DNA of 64,000 nucleotides from an uncultured Lachnospiraceae bacterium (GTDB lineage Bacteria > Bacillota > Clostridia > Lachnospirales > Lachnospiraceae), in assembly GCA_910584585.1 (NCBI GenBank), contig CAJUBP010000009.1, positions 1 to 64,000 of the forward strand. Direction: 5' to 3'. The notes under the pieces are model-generated. The model saw nothing but the letters and a program-made list of their open reading frames with translations, was not told where the DNA came from and ran no database searches. Below are positions 25,876-34,238 of the stretch, one piece after another. A program made the translations under genes and the position numbers. Numbering within the stretch: the stretch's first letter is position 1; every line of letters begins with the position of its first letter.

Positions 25876-27360
25876 CTACTGTGCAGAACCTGTGGCGTAA
25901 AGCATCACCGCTTCCTCGCTGATCTCTTTGTGTTCCAAAAGCTTCACAATGCTTCCTTCATAAAAGACGGCGCAATAATCCGCCACCTTCTGAATCTCCG
26001 GAATTTCCAGCGTATTAATCAGGATCGTTTTCCCTTTCCCCGCCAGTTCCAGAATCAGTTTATAAATCTCTTCCTTGGCGCCCACGTCAATTCCCTGGGT
26101 GGGATTGTCCAGCAGTAAAATCTCTGCCTCTGTGTTCAGCCATCTGGCCAAAAAGACTTTCTGCTGATTTCCGCCGCTTAAGGACGTGACAGGCTGGCTG
26201 CTGTCCTGCATTTTAATGTTGAGAAGTTCCCGGTAAGAAGTGAATTTCCTGTCTTCTTCCTTTTTATGAATATGAAATTTCAGGGCAGAAAGGGTGTGTT
26301 CCGCCAGATACATGTTTTCCAGAAGAGACAGATCCGCCAGGACTGAATTTTCTTTCCGGTTCGATGCCAGCATGGCCACTTTTGATTTCATGGCCTTGTG
26401 GATAGAATTCCTGGGAATGTTTTGGCCGAACACACGAATTTCTCCTTCTGTTCCCCTGACCGCGCCGAACAGCCCCTGCATGAATTCACTGCTTCCTGCG
26501 CCCTGCAGCCCGGTAAGGCCGATAATCTGCCCCCGTCTCACCGTAAGATTTACGTCCCGAAACCCTGCTCCTGACAATCCCTTTACCTCCAGAACAGTAT
26601 CCCCCGCTTCCCTTGGCTCATACACATCTTCCGCGCTGTATTTCTCCCCCACCATCATTTTGGTGACTTCTTCCGGCGTGGTTTCCGCAATTTTTCCGCT
26701 GCCGACATATGTTCCGTTCCGAAATACCGTATAGCGGTCCGACAGCGCAAAAATTTCCGGCATCTTATGAGAAATAAAGATAAAGGAGGCGCCCTCTTTC
26801 TTTAGCCTTCGGATAATCTCAAAGAAATGAGCAACCTCTTCATTGTTCAGGGAAGTGGTAGGCTCATCCAGTATCAAAAGCTTGGCGTGAAAAAACAGGG
26901 CTTTGGCAATTTCCAACAGCTGCTTCTGGCTGGTCCTTAAATCCCCCGCCATTGCGTCCGGATCAATCTCCACTCCCAGCCGTTCAAACAGCTCTTTTGC
27001 CTCTTTTCTCATTCTCTTTTTATTCAGTCTCCCAAATTGATCGGTATATTCCTTTGCCAAAAATATATTTTCGTATACCTTCAAATCATTGAACAGATTC
27101 AATTCCTGGTGGACAAATGCGATCCCCATTTTTTCCGACTGGCGGATGGTCATATGTTCGCAGTTTAGCCCCTCAAATTCTACTGTACCGGAATCTTTGG
27201 GATAGATTCCGGTCAGTACATTCATCAGTGTTGATTTTCCCGCGCCGTTTTCTCCTAAAAGCGCATGGACTTCGCCCCTTTCCACAGAAAAGGACACGTC
27301 TTTTAACACCGGCACGCCGTCAAAGGATTTGCAGATATGTTCCATTTGCAACAGCTTCAT
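25876..27360 (-). CDS. Sugar ABC transporter ATP-binding protein (RbsA/MglA type)
   Basis: The protein of about 494 residues holds two ATPase domains. The first has GENGAGKSTLMNVLTG (Walker A) and LLILDEPTTSL (Walker B); the second has a degenerate Walker A (GLQGAGSSEF) and then LSGGNQQKVFLARWL and LLLDNPTQGIDVG. This asymmetry is normal for CUT2 ATPases. The start at 27360 is chosen over 27366 because AGGAG is then 8-9 nt away. Confidence 0.9.
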   Translation of the reverse strand: MKLLQMEHICKSFDGVPVLKDVSFSVERGEVHALLGENGAGKSTLMNVLTGIYPKDSGTVEFEGLNCEHMTIRQSEKMGIAFVHQELNLFNDLKVYENIFLAKEYTDQFGRLNKKRMRKEAKELFERLGVEIDPDAMAGDLRTSQKQLLEIAKALFFHAKLLILDEPTTSLNNEEVAHFFEIIRRLKKEGASFIFISHKMPEIFALSDRYTVFRNGTYVGSGKIAETTPEEVTKMMVGEKYSAEDVYEPREAGDTVLEVKGLSGAGFRDVNLTVRRGQIIGLTGLQGAGSSEFMQGLFGAVRGTEGEIRVFGQNIPRNSIHKAMKSKVAMLASNRKENSVLADLSLLENMYLAEHTLSALKFHIHKKEEDRKFTSYRELLNIKMQDSSQPVTSLSGGNQQKVFLARWLNTEAEILLLDNPTQGIDVGAKEEIYKLILELAGKGKTILINTLEIPEIQKVADYCAVFYEGSIVKLLEHKEISEEAVMLYATGSAQ

Positions 27361-27372
27361 AAACATCCTCTC

Positions 27373-28572
27373 CTAGAAAAATGACGGGAACTGATCCACA
27401 TTCTCAGGGGTTACTGTTTCACATTCAATCACATGATCCTGTTCCACTGTTTCCCCGTTCAGATAATCCACCATATCCTGGATTGCCGTCTGAATCATGG
27501 AAGGACTGTAGGTAACGGACATCACGCCGCCCAAATTCGCCGCAATATCCCCATAGGAATTGCCCCGCAGCACTTCGTAATATTCATCCAGCCCGCCGCA
27601 TCCTGTGAGAACCGGTTTGGTCTGGTAGATTGCTTCTTTGGCAGAATCGCTGACGCCCCCGCCGTTTAAGGATTCCAGAATGCCCATGGCAAGCTCGTCG
27701 TCCTCTGCGTAGAACCACTTGATTCCCGCATTGGACGCGTCTCCCATCAGAGATTCGTAACTGTCTTTCGTATCGGAACGGCTCCAGTTCATGGCGCCGG
27801 AATAGGTAACGGCTTTCAGGTCATCCTCTGTCCACTTGGCGTCCTCTGCAATGGTTTTGCCGTTGTATTCCAGTTCCCCCTTGAGATACTTGGTAAATCC
27901 TTCGTTGCGCAGGGTTGTTACGGAGGAAGTGTCTCCTTCGTATACATACACAGCTTCTCCCGGCTTCATGCCCAATGACACGAAATACTCTGCCGCGCCT
28001 GCGCCGATTCCCTCATTGTCTCCCTTCACATTGGAAACAGCGGAAGCGGACACTGCGTCAATAATCCTGTCAAAGGCCACATAAGGGATTCCTGCGTCCA
28101 CCAACTGCTGGATTGCTGACTGAAGGGTGTCGTCCATGGGCTGAATCACAACTGCGATATCTTTTTCCCCGCTTGCCACAATATCTTCCAGCTTGGTAAT
28201 CTGGTCCGCTGCGTCATTGGCGGTAATCACCTCTGCGGTGTAGGTTCCCTCCCCGTTGATTTCCTCCGCCTTTTCCTTGGCAAAGGTTGCTACAGACCCT
28301 GTCCAGCCATGGTCTTCTGCCGCTGTCAGCACATAGATATGGGTGCCGGCTGCGCCTTCTGTCTTTCCGTCATTTTCTGCAGATTCGCTCCCCTCTGCAT
28401 CCTCTGTTGGGTCAGATCCATCTTCTGTTTCCCCTTTGCCGCTCTCTTGGGATTCACTCCCGTTTTCTGCCGCCTTTTGATTTCCATCGGTTCCGTTTCC
28501 CCCTCCGCCGCAGGCTGTCAGTCCCAATGCCATAGCTAATGTCAGTACACTGATTAATAATTTCTTTCTCAC
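27373..28572 (-). CDS. Sugar ABC transporter substrate-binding lipoprotein
   Basis: The 399-residue protein has a lipoprotein signal peptide ending in LTACGGGG. A low-complexity Glu/Ser/Gly linker of ~50 residues follows, then a type-1 periplasmic-binding fold resembling xylose/galactose-binding proteins (DDELAMGILESL near the end). It would capture the sugar outside the cell. It lies 12 bp upstream of the ATPase gene. Confidence 0.88.
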   Translation of the reverse strand: MRKKLLISVLTLAMALGLTACGGGGNGTDGNQKAAENGSESQESGKGETEDGSDPTEDAEGSESAENDGKTEGAAGTHIYVLTAAEDHGWTGSVATFAKEKAEEINGEGTYTAEVITANDAADQITKLEDIVASGEKDIAVVIQPMDDTLQSAIQQLVDAGIPYVAFDRIIDAVSASAVSNVKGDNEGIGAGAAEYFVSLGMKPGEAVYVYEGDTSSVTTLRNEGFTKYLKGELEYNGKTIAEDAKWTEDDLKAVTYSGAMNWSRSDTKDSYESLMGDASNAGIKWFYAEDDELAMGILESLNGGGVSDSAKEAIYQTKPVLTGCGGLDEYYEVLRGNSYGDIAANLGGVMSVTYSPSMIQTAIQDMVDYLNGETVEQDHVIECETVTPENVDQFPSFF

Positions 28573-28628
28573 CTTAATTTCCTCCTTTTCTCAGGCGGGA
28601 ACGCACGGCAACGCCCTTCCCGCATTAT

Positions 28629-29564
28629 TTATTCCAGTACCAGCCTTACGCCGCCGTAAATCCCTGCATTATTGCTTAATTCCGCCAATTTGAAAGGCGT
28701 CCCGCAGGCTGCATGAAACGCATATTTGGTATAATATTTCTTAATGGCCTCCAACAGGATATCCCCCGCTTTCGCCATGCCTCCGCCGATCACAAAGGCC
28801 TCCGGATTCACCACGCAGGCAATGGCTGCCGCTGCTTTCCCCAGCATAAACCCCACCTCATCCACCATTTTTAAGGATACTTTATCCCCCTCTTTGGCGG
28901 CGTCAAAAATATCTTTTGCAGTAAAATCTCCGGACAGGACAGTTTCCGCATCCGGATATTTTTCCAGATATTTCGCAGTCATCCTGACAATGCCTGTAGC
29001 GGAGCCGTACTGCTCCAGGCAGCCTTTCTTGCCGCATCCGCAGGTTTCCGTTTCCTCATCAGCCATGGGAATGTGGCCGATTTCCCCGGCCGCCCCGTTG
29101 ACGCCTGCCAGGATATGTTCATTGATGATAATTCCGCCGCCCACTCCGGTGCCCAGCGTCATCATCACCATGTTTTTATAGCCTTTGCCGCCGCCCTGCC
29201 ACATTTCTCCCAGGGCAGCCACATTGGCGTCATTTCCTGCCTTGACCTTTAAACCTGTCATCTGCTCTAATTCATGTTCCACATGGAAAGTCCCCCAGCC
29301 AAGATTTACGCATTTCAGCACCATTCCATCCGGGCTCACCGGCCCCGGAACCCCCATGCCGATACCTTCTGCGTCCAGCTTGGAAATGCCTTTCTCTTTC
29401 AGCTTCTCTTCCACGGCCTGCGCAATATCGCCCAGGATATTTTTACCGCTGTCCTCGGTTCTGGTTGGGATTTCCCAGGTATCCAGCAAATCTCCATTGG
29501 TTCGGAAAAGCCCCATTTTTACTGTTGTACCGCCTATATCCACTCCAAACGCATACTTTTTCAT
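28629..29564 (-). CDS. ROK-family glucokinase-like sugar kinase
   Basis: The 311-residue protein has the ATP-binding DIGGTTVKMG motif at the N-terminus, TLGTGVGGGII, and the ROK zinc-binding signature CGCGKKGCLEQYGS. This points to a glucokinase or related hexose kinase, not a DNA-binding ROK repressor, because no helix-turn-helix precedes it. In this operon it could phosphorylate the hexose released or imported. Confidence 0.88.
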   Translation of the reverse strand: MKKYAFGVDIGGTTVKMGLFRTNGDLLDTWEIPTRTEDSGKNILGDIAQAVEEKLKEKGISKLDAEGIGMGVPGPVSPDGMVLKCVNLGWGTFHVEHELEQMTGLKVKAGNDANVAALGEMWQGGGKGYKNMVMMTLGTGVGGGIIINEHILAGVNGAAGEIGHIPMADEETETCGCGKKGCLEQYGSATGIVRMTAKYLEKYPDAETVLSGDFTAKDIFDAAKEGDKVSLKMVDEVGFMLGKAAAAIACVVNPEAFVIGGGMAKAGDILLEAIKKYYTKYAFHAACGTPFKLAELSNNAGIYGGVRLVLE

Positions 29565-29705
29565 CCCTCTGATTCCTTTCCTGCTCTGATATCTTTTGAT
29601 ATAAGTCCCAGATGATTCCCATATTGAGTGTATTCCTTTAAATTATAAAATTTCCATGCTGCCTGTATTTCTCAGACAGCAATGTTGTCTTTACAGTCTG
29701 CCTTT

Positions 29706-30620
29706 TTATATCACAAAATTCCTCAGATACCTGGCGCTCAATAGAACTGCCTTCTTTGCATCCTCCAGGCTGCCTTCAAAGGCTTTGTCCTCCACCTCAA
29801 TGCAGGTGTATCCCTGATATCCGATATCCGTCAGAGCCGACACATATCTACCCCAGTCCACATCCCCCAGTCCCGGAAGCTTCGGAGACATGTATGTAAG
29901 AGGCGTCGCCATGATTCCCACATCCGCCAATTTTTCCTGATATATCTTGATATCTTTGTAATGCACATGGAAAATCTTATCTTTAAATTCATACAACGGT
30001 TTAATATAATCAATTTTCTGCCAGATAAAATGTGAGGGATCGTAATTGATGCCAAAGTTCGGGCTGTCCAAAATCTCAAAAACCCTTCTCCAGATGGCCG
30101 GAGTTGTCATAAGATTCTGCCCTCCCGGCCATTCGTCCTCTGTAAAGAGCATCGGACAGTTTTCAATGCCAATCTTTACCTGCTTCTCTTCCGCATATTT
30201 TACAATGGGAGGCCATACTTCTTTCACAAGCTCAAGATTTTCTTCTACGGTTTTCTTCGGATCCCTTCCCACAAAGGTAGTAATCATATTTACATCCAGC
30301 AGAACAGAAGCGTCAATAAGCTTATAAATGTGATCGATATAACTCTGCCTTTTTTCTAAATCCGGATCCAGGGTATTGGGGTAGTATGCCAGAGAAGAAA
30401 TCTCAACCCCTTTTGCCCTGCAGTACGATTTCACTTCCTCTGCTTTTTCTTCCGTCAAGTTTGCGACATCAATGTGGCTGACGCCTGCATATCGCCTCTG
30501 GGCGCCTCCCTGGGGCCAGCATGCCACTTCCAGACACTCCAAGCCGTTTTCTGCTGCAAAATCCACCACTTCCTCAAAACTCATGCCGTCGCAGATGGCC
30601 GTAATAAATCCTAACTTCAT
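29706..30620 (-). CDS. Sugar phosphate isomerase/epimerase-like TIM-barrel protein
   Basis: The 304-residue protein is a TIM barrel of the AP endonuclease-2/xylose-isomerase-like family. Probable metal ligands are Glu in KIGIENCPM, Asp/His in INYDPSHF, His in FHVHYKD and Glu in TCIEVEDK. It is the first gene of the operon and may isomerise a sugar or keto sugar. It is unlike the alpha subunit at 18474-19454 and has no DUF6379 partner next to it. AAGGAGA precedes the start. Confidence 0.8.
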   Translation of the reverse strand: MKLGFITAICDGMSFEEVVDFAAENGLECLEVACWPQGGAQRRYAGVSHIDVANLTEEKAEEVKSYCRAKGVEISSLAYYPNTLDPDLEKRQSYIDHIYKLIDASVLLDVNMITTFVGRDPKKTVEENLELVKEVWPPIVKYAEEKQVKIGIENCPMLFTEDEWPGGQNLMTTPAIWRRVFEILDSPNFGINYDPSHFIWQKIDYIKPLYEFKDKIFHVHYKDIKIYQEKLADVGIMATPLTYMSPKLPGLGDVDWGRYVSALTDIGYQGYTCIEVEDKAFEGSLEDAKKAVLLSARYLRNFVI

Positions 30621-30663
30621 AATTGTTTTCTCCTTTCCATGGGTTTTGCTTCTTTGTATCTCT

Positions 30664-30694
30664 ATTGTAATGCTTCTTTCCTTTGGCCGCTTCT
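30664..30694 (-). promoter_or_regulatory. Activator-type promoter of the upstream sugar operon
   Basis: On the minus strand the -10 box TACAAT (30664-30669) lacks a -35. AGAAGCGGC (30686-30694) stands exactly 16 bp upstream, as at 21107-21137. The conserved box and spacing suggest one activator at both promoters, with the AraC-GH39 protein as the first candidate. Confidence 0.6.
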
Positions 30695-30761
30695 CTGCAA
30701 ATGTCCGGTTTCTGGGTGGAAAATGACTTTTTTGCTGTATTCATTTTACTTGATTTTCAAC

Positions 30762-30791
30762 AGGTCAAAATTGTGTGTGTGATTTTGACCT
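30762..30791. promoter_or_regulatory. AGGTCAAAAT dyad upstream of the sugar operon
   Basis: AGGTCAAAAT and ATTTTGACCT form a perfect 10-bp inverted repeat around TGTGTGTGTG. The centre is ~110 bp upstream of the -10 at 30664, close to the 111 bp seen for the related dyad at 21204-21238. It lies between divergent genes, so it is not a terminator. Confidence 0.65.
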
Positions 30792-30814
30792 TGGCGGTGG
30801 GTTAGAACTTTTTT

Positions 30815-30880
30815 TCTTTGGATACGGACGGAAATGCCGGATTGCCCTTTCACTCACAAACTGGGCAACGTTTACAAATT
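30815..30880. repeat. Dispersed repeat, half copy
   Basis: The stretch TTTGGATACGGACGG ... CCCTTTCACTCACAAAC ... GGGCAACGTT matches, with gaps, the left arm of the palindromic element at 44914-45134. A weaker relative lies near 18405-18450. All three are intergenic, so this is a dispersed element and not coding sequence. Confidence 0.6.
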
Positions 30881-30892
30881 TTATTTTCTTTC

Positions 30893-30921
30893 TTGAAAAA
30901 TCACATTCACAGGCATATAAT
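30893..30921 (+). promoter_or_regulatory. Sigma-A promoter of asnA
   Basis: TTGAAA (30893-30898) and TATAAT (30916-30921) are 17 bp apart. A ~70-nt leader with a GCAGCAG...CTGCTGC hairpin follows before the asnA ribosome site. Confidence 0.75.
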
Positions 30922-30997
30922 TGATACCGAAAAAGAAAATGCAGCAGGGCAGCTAATACGAACTGCTGCGCAAAAACGGCAATTAGAAGGAGAAACT

Positions 30998-32008
30998 ATG
31001 GAACACTTAATGATACCTGACAACTACCGGCCGGAATTGGATTTGCACGACACACAGGTCGCCATTAAAACGGTAAAAGACTTTTTTCAGAATCTGCTGG
31101 CGGAACGGCTGAATCTGCAGCGTGTGTCCGCTCCCTTGTTTGTGGACCCTGCTTCCGGTTTGAATGACAACTTAAACGGCGTGGAGCGGCCGGTCACTTT
31201 CGGCATCAAGGAGCAGGAGGAAAAGGAAGCGGAAATCGTCCACTCCCTGGCCAAATGGAAGCGCTACGCACTGAAAAAATACGGATTTGCCATGGGAGAA
31301 GGGCTTTATACCGATATGAACGCCATTCGGCGGGATGAGGTGACAGACAACATTCATTCCATTTTTGTGGATCAGTGGGATTGGGAAAAGATCATTTCCA
31401 GAGAGGATCGGAATCTGGACTTTTTGAAAGAGACAGTGAAAAATGTCTACAAGGTGCTTCGGAAAACAGAAAAATACATGGCAATCCGTTACGATTACAT
31501 AGAAGAAATACTTCCGCCGGACATCTTCTTTATCACTACCCGGGAATTGGAAGAAAAGTATCCAGCCTCTTCTCCCAAAGAACGGGAACTGCTGATTTCA
31601 AGGGAAAAAGGAGCCGTATGCATTATGCAGATCGGAGATAAACTCTCGTCGGGAGAACCCCATGACGGCCGTGCGCCGGACTATGACGACTGGGCGCTGA
31701 ATGCGGATATTGTGGTATATTATCCGGTGCTGGACATTGCTCTGGAGCTTTCCTCCATGGGAATCCGCGTGGATAAAACAGCCTTATTGGAACAGCTTGA
31801 GAAAGCGGGATGCCCAGAACGGGCCCAATTGCCCTTTCAGAAAGCCATTCTTTCAGAAGAGCTTCCTTTCACCATCGGCGGCGGCATCGGGCAGTCCCGG
31901 ATCTGTATGTTTTTCCTGAGGAAAGCCCATATCGGGGAGGTGCAGTCTTCTCTCTGGAAAGAGGAAATTGTGGAAGAAACGGAAAAGCATGGAATTCCCT
32001 TATTATAA
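30998..32008 (+). CDS. asnA: Aspartate-ammonia ligase (asparagine synthetase A)
   Basis: The 336-residue protein matches AsnA, which makes asparagine from aspartate, ammonia and ATP. It is a relative of class II aminoacyl-tRNA synthetases. Typical stretches are RVSAPLFVDP, NGVERPVTFGIK, AMGEGLYTDMNAIRRDE, HSIFVDQWDWEKII and GGIGQSRICMFFL (class II motif 3). AGAAGGAG precedes the start at 30998; a longer upstream frame has no such support. Confidence 0.95.
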   Translation: MEHLMIPDNYRPELDLHDTQVAIKTVKDFFQNLLAERLNLQRVSAPLFVDPASGLNDNLNGVERPVTFGIKEQEEKEAEIVHSLAKWKRYALKKYGFAMGEGLYTDMNAIRRDEVTDNIHSIFVDQWDWEKIISREDRNLDFLKETVKNVYKVLRKTEKYMAIRYDYIEEILPPDIFFITTRELEEKYPASSPKERELLISREKGAVCIMQIGDKLSSGEPHDGRAPDYDDWALNADIVVYYPVLDIALELSSMGIRVDKTALLEQLEKAGCPERAQLPFQKAILSEELPFTIGGGIGQSRICMFFLRKAHIGEVQSSLWKEEIVEETEKHGIPLL

Positions 32009-32065
32009 CTGAAAAAAAGACTGCTATTTTCCAACGGTCTCCTATATCCTGTCGGTCTGATTTCA

Positions 32066-32231
32066 CTAGAGCGTGTCTTAAAATTGCTTTCTGCAAGATG
32101 TCGTCCCAATTTACATCAGATTTTATGCTGAATTTAGGAGGTGTAGTGGGCTACATTGACTAAATTCAGCATGAAATCTGGTGTGAAGTGGGGCGGCAGA
32201 TTGCGGGAATGAATTTTAAGACACGCTCTAG
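32066..32231. repeat. 166-bp palindromic MITE-like element, copy 1
   Basis: Perfect 20-bp terminal inverted repeats begin CTAGAGCGTGTCTTAAAATT. The interior folds on itself (CAGATTTTATGCTGAATTTAG against CTAAATTCAGCATGAAATCTG) with a small GTAG-TGGG-CTAC tip. It has no coding capacity. A second copy of exactly the same length lies at 41531-41696. Short imperfect direct repeats (TGCYATTTTCCARCGGYCTCC) flank this copy near 32025 and 32250. Confidence 0.85.
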
Positions 32232-32365
32232 TATTGCAGGGAAAAACTGCCATTTTCCAGCGGCCTCCTAAATCTGTGGAAAAAGGAGCTGCCGGGAAAT
32301 GGCAAATTTCCACGATATATGGTTGTGACTCTCTGAGTTTTGCAGCCATACATTGTGGGCAAATT

Positions 32366-32845
32366 TCATCCTATCAGACAGTGCTTCCCCTGAAAAGCAA
32401 ACCCGTATTTCCTGATTTGTTCCGGCCCGAAGCCTTTCGCCAGAAGCTCTGTCTCATATTTCATCTTTTCAATCTGGACATGGGCATGGACAAGCGCATC
32501 TGCAAGAGTTCTTTCATCCTCATAGGGATTTAATACCTTAAATTCAAAAATAAATGCTTTGCCAGACTTATCCAGGGGTTCCAGCATCACATCATACCGC
32601 CCATACCCGCTCTCACGGTTGGAGCGAATATGATACGCATCCGCAAGATTTACCATCATCCCCAGCACAAACCCATGGTAGAACCGCTCCGGCTCTGTTT
32701 CCCCGGAAGGTCTATTTCCGCTGTCAAAATAACTGAATTCCCACCATTCCCTGATAAAATCTGTTTTGCCAATATAAAATCTGCCTGATTCTCTCAGCCT
32801 GTCAAACCTCTGCTCTCCTATATTGACAATTGTCCCATGCTCCAT
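32366..32845 (-). CDS. AAA-ATPase-like/PD-(D/E)XK protein with the ATPase core deleted
   Basis: The 159-residue protein begins IGEQRFDRLRESGRFYIGKTDFIREWWEF, resembling the N-terminus of the large AAA-ATPase-like (PF09820) proteins. It then jumps straight to their C-terminal nuclease-like domain: FYHGFVLGMMVNLAD, GYGRYDVMLEP and FIFEFKV, which give the PD-(D/E)XK residues. Full proteins of this family have ~500-570 residues with a P-loop between these parts. Here that part is missing in frame. It is probably a decayed paralogue, though the nuclease core looks intact. Confidence 0.7.
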   Translation of the reverse strand: MEHGTIVNIGEQRFDRLRESGRFYIGKTDFIREWWEFSYFDSGNRPSGETEPERFYHGFVLGMMVNLADAYHIRSNRESGYGRYDVMLEPLDKSGKAFIFEFKVLNPYEDERTLADALVHAHVQIEKMKYETELLAKGFGPEQIRKYGFAFQGKHCLIG

Positions 32846-32902
32846 ATCCGCACCTCCTTTCCATACTGCGTTCTCCCATATTCCCCTGATCCGCTTCTAT
32901 TC

Positions 32903-33025
32903 CTTTGATTCAGATTGCCATCTTTCGGATTCGCTCCAACGCCCTTTGATTCAGATTGTCATCCTGCCGATTCCCTCCAATGCCTTTTGACTCAGATTGC
33001 CATCTTTCGGATTCGCTCCAATGCC
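32903..33025 (-). repeat. 41-bp tandem repeat, three copies, covering the dapL 3' end
   Basis: Copies start at 32903, 32944 and 32985. The last lies over the end of dapL (encoding ALERIRKMAI and stop); the other two are downstream non-coding duplicates. The middle copy has diverged most. Confidence 0.9.
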
Positions 33026-34212
33026 GCAAGAGTATTTTCATAACTTCCAAATGCCGTCAGGCGGAAATATCCTTCTCCGCTGGGTCCAAAGCCAGAACCG
33101 GGGGTTCCCACCACGTTGGCGTTCTCCAGCAAATAATCAAAGAATTCCCAGGATGTCATCTGATCCGGCGTTTTCAGCCAGATGTACGGGGCGTTTACTC
33201 CGCCAAACACAGTGTATCCCGCCTCTTTCAGCCCGTTTTTGATGGCTGACGCATTTTTCATATAGTAGGCCACCTGCTCCTTTAACTGGGCTTTTCCCTG
33301 GGGGCTGTAGGTGGCTTCTCCCGCCCGCTGCACAATGTAGGGCGCGCCGTTGAACTTGGTTCCGTGGCGGCGGGCCCACATGCCGTTTAAGGAAACCTTT
33401 CCACATTTTAATTCCTTTGGAACTACGGTATATCCCAGACGCACGCCGGTAAAGCCAGCATTTTTGGAATAGCTTTTTAGCTCAATGGCACAGGTTTTGG
33501 CCCCTTCACACTCATAAATGGAATGCGCCACGTCCGGTTCTGAAATATAGGCCTCATAAGCCGCGTCATAGATGATCACCGCTCCCACCCGGTTGGCGTA
33601 ATCCACCCACTCCTGAAGCTGAGTTTTTGTAATGGTGGTTCCTGTAGGGTTATTGGGCAGGCACAGATAAATCAAATCCGGCGTTTCTTCGGGAAATTCC
33701 GGCACAAAATCATTTTCCATGGTGCAGGGCATATAAATCACATCGCTCCAGGTCTCTGTCTTCGCATTGTAAGTTCCGGTTCTTCCTGCCATAACATTGG
33801 AATCCACATACACCGGATAAACCGGGTCGCAGACTGCAATCCGGTTGTCCGGCCCGAAAATCTCCTGGATATTGGCGGAATCGCTTTTGGCTCCGTCAGA
33901 AACAAAGATCTCATCGGGGGCAATGCCGCAGCCTCTGGATTTGTAATCGTGTTCCGCAATGGCGTTTCTTAAGAACTCATATCCCAAATCCGGCGCATAT
34001 CCCCGGAAAGTAGCTGCATTTCCCATTTCGTCCACAGCTTTGTGCATGGCTTCGATCACCGCCGGAGCCAGCGGCTGAGTTACATCGCCGATGCCCAGGC
34101 GGATGATTTCTTTCTCAGGATTTGCCGCTGAATAGGCAGATACTTTCTTGGCGATGGCGCTGAAAAGGTAGCTGCCAGGTAACTTCTGGTAATTTTCGTT
34201 GATTTTAAACAT
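32992..34212 (-). CDS. dapL: LL-diaminopimelate aminotransferase
   Basis: The 406-residue protein is a fold-type I PLP aminotransferase. It shows LGIGDVTQPLAPAVIEAMHKA, GYAPDLGYEFLR, FVSDGAKSDSANIQ, YLCLPNNPTGT and KSYSKNAGFTGVRLGYTV, where the Lys binds PLP. DapL turns tetrahydrodipicolinate directly into LL-diaminopimelate for peptidoglycan and lysine. dapF lies 26 bp upstream in the same operon, so the two consecutive steps are encoded together. The start at 34212 has GAAGGAAA upstream. Confidence 0.95.
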   Translation of the reverse strand: MFKINENYQKLPGSYLFSAIAKKVSAYSAANPEKEIIRLGIGDVTQPLAPAVIEAMHKAVDEMGNAATFRGYAPDLGYEFLRNAIAEHDYKSRGCGIAPDEIFVSDGAKSDSANIQEIFGPDNRIAVCDPVYPVYVDSNVMAGRTGTYNAKTETWSDVIYMPCTMENDFVPEFPEETPDLIYLCLPNNPTGTTITKTQLQEWVDYANRVGAVIIYDAAYEAYISEPDVAHSIYECEGAKTCAIELKSYSKNAGFTGVRLGYTVVPKELKCGKVSLNGMWARRHGTKFNGAPYIVQRAGEATYSPQGKAQLKEQVAYYMKNASAIKNGLKEAGYTVFGGVNAPYIWLKTPDQMTSWEFFDYLLENANVVGTPGSGFGPSGEGYFRLTAFGSYENTLAALERIRKMAI

Positions 34213-34238
34213 AAGTGTTTCCTTCTTTCTTAAAAATA

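Noticed and set aside
28629..29564. ROK protein as a transcriptional repressor
   Set aside because: It starts directly with the ATP-binding motif and has no helix-turn-helix, so a kinase is the better reading.
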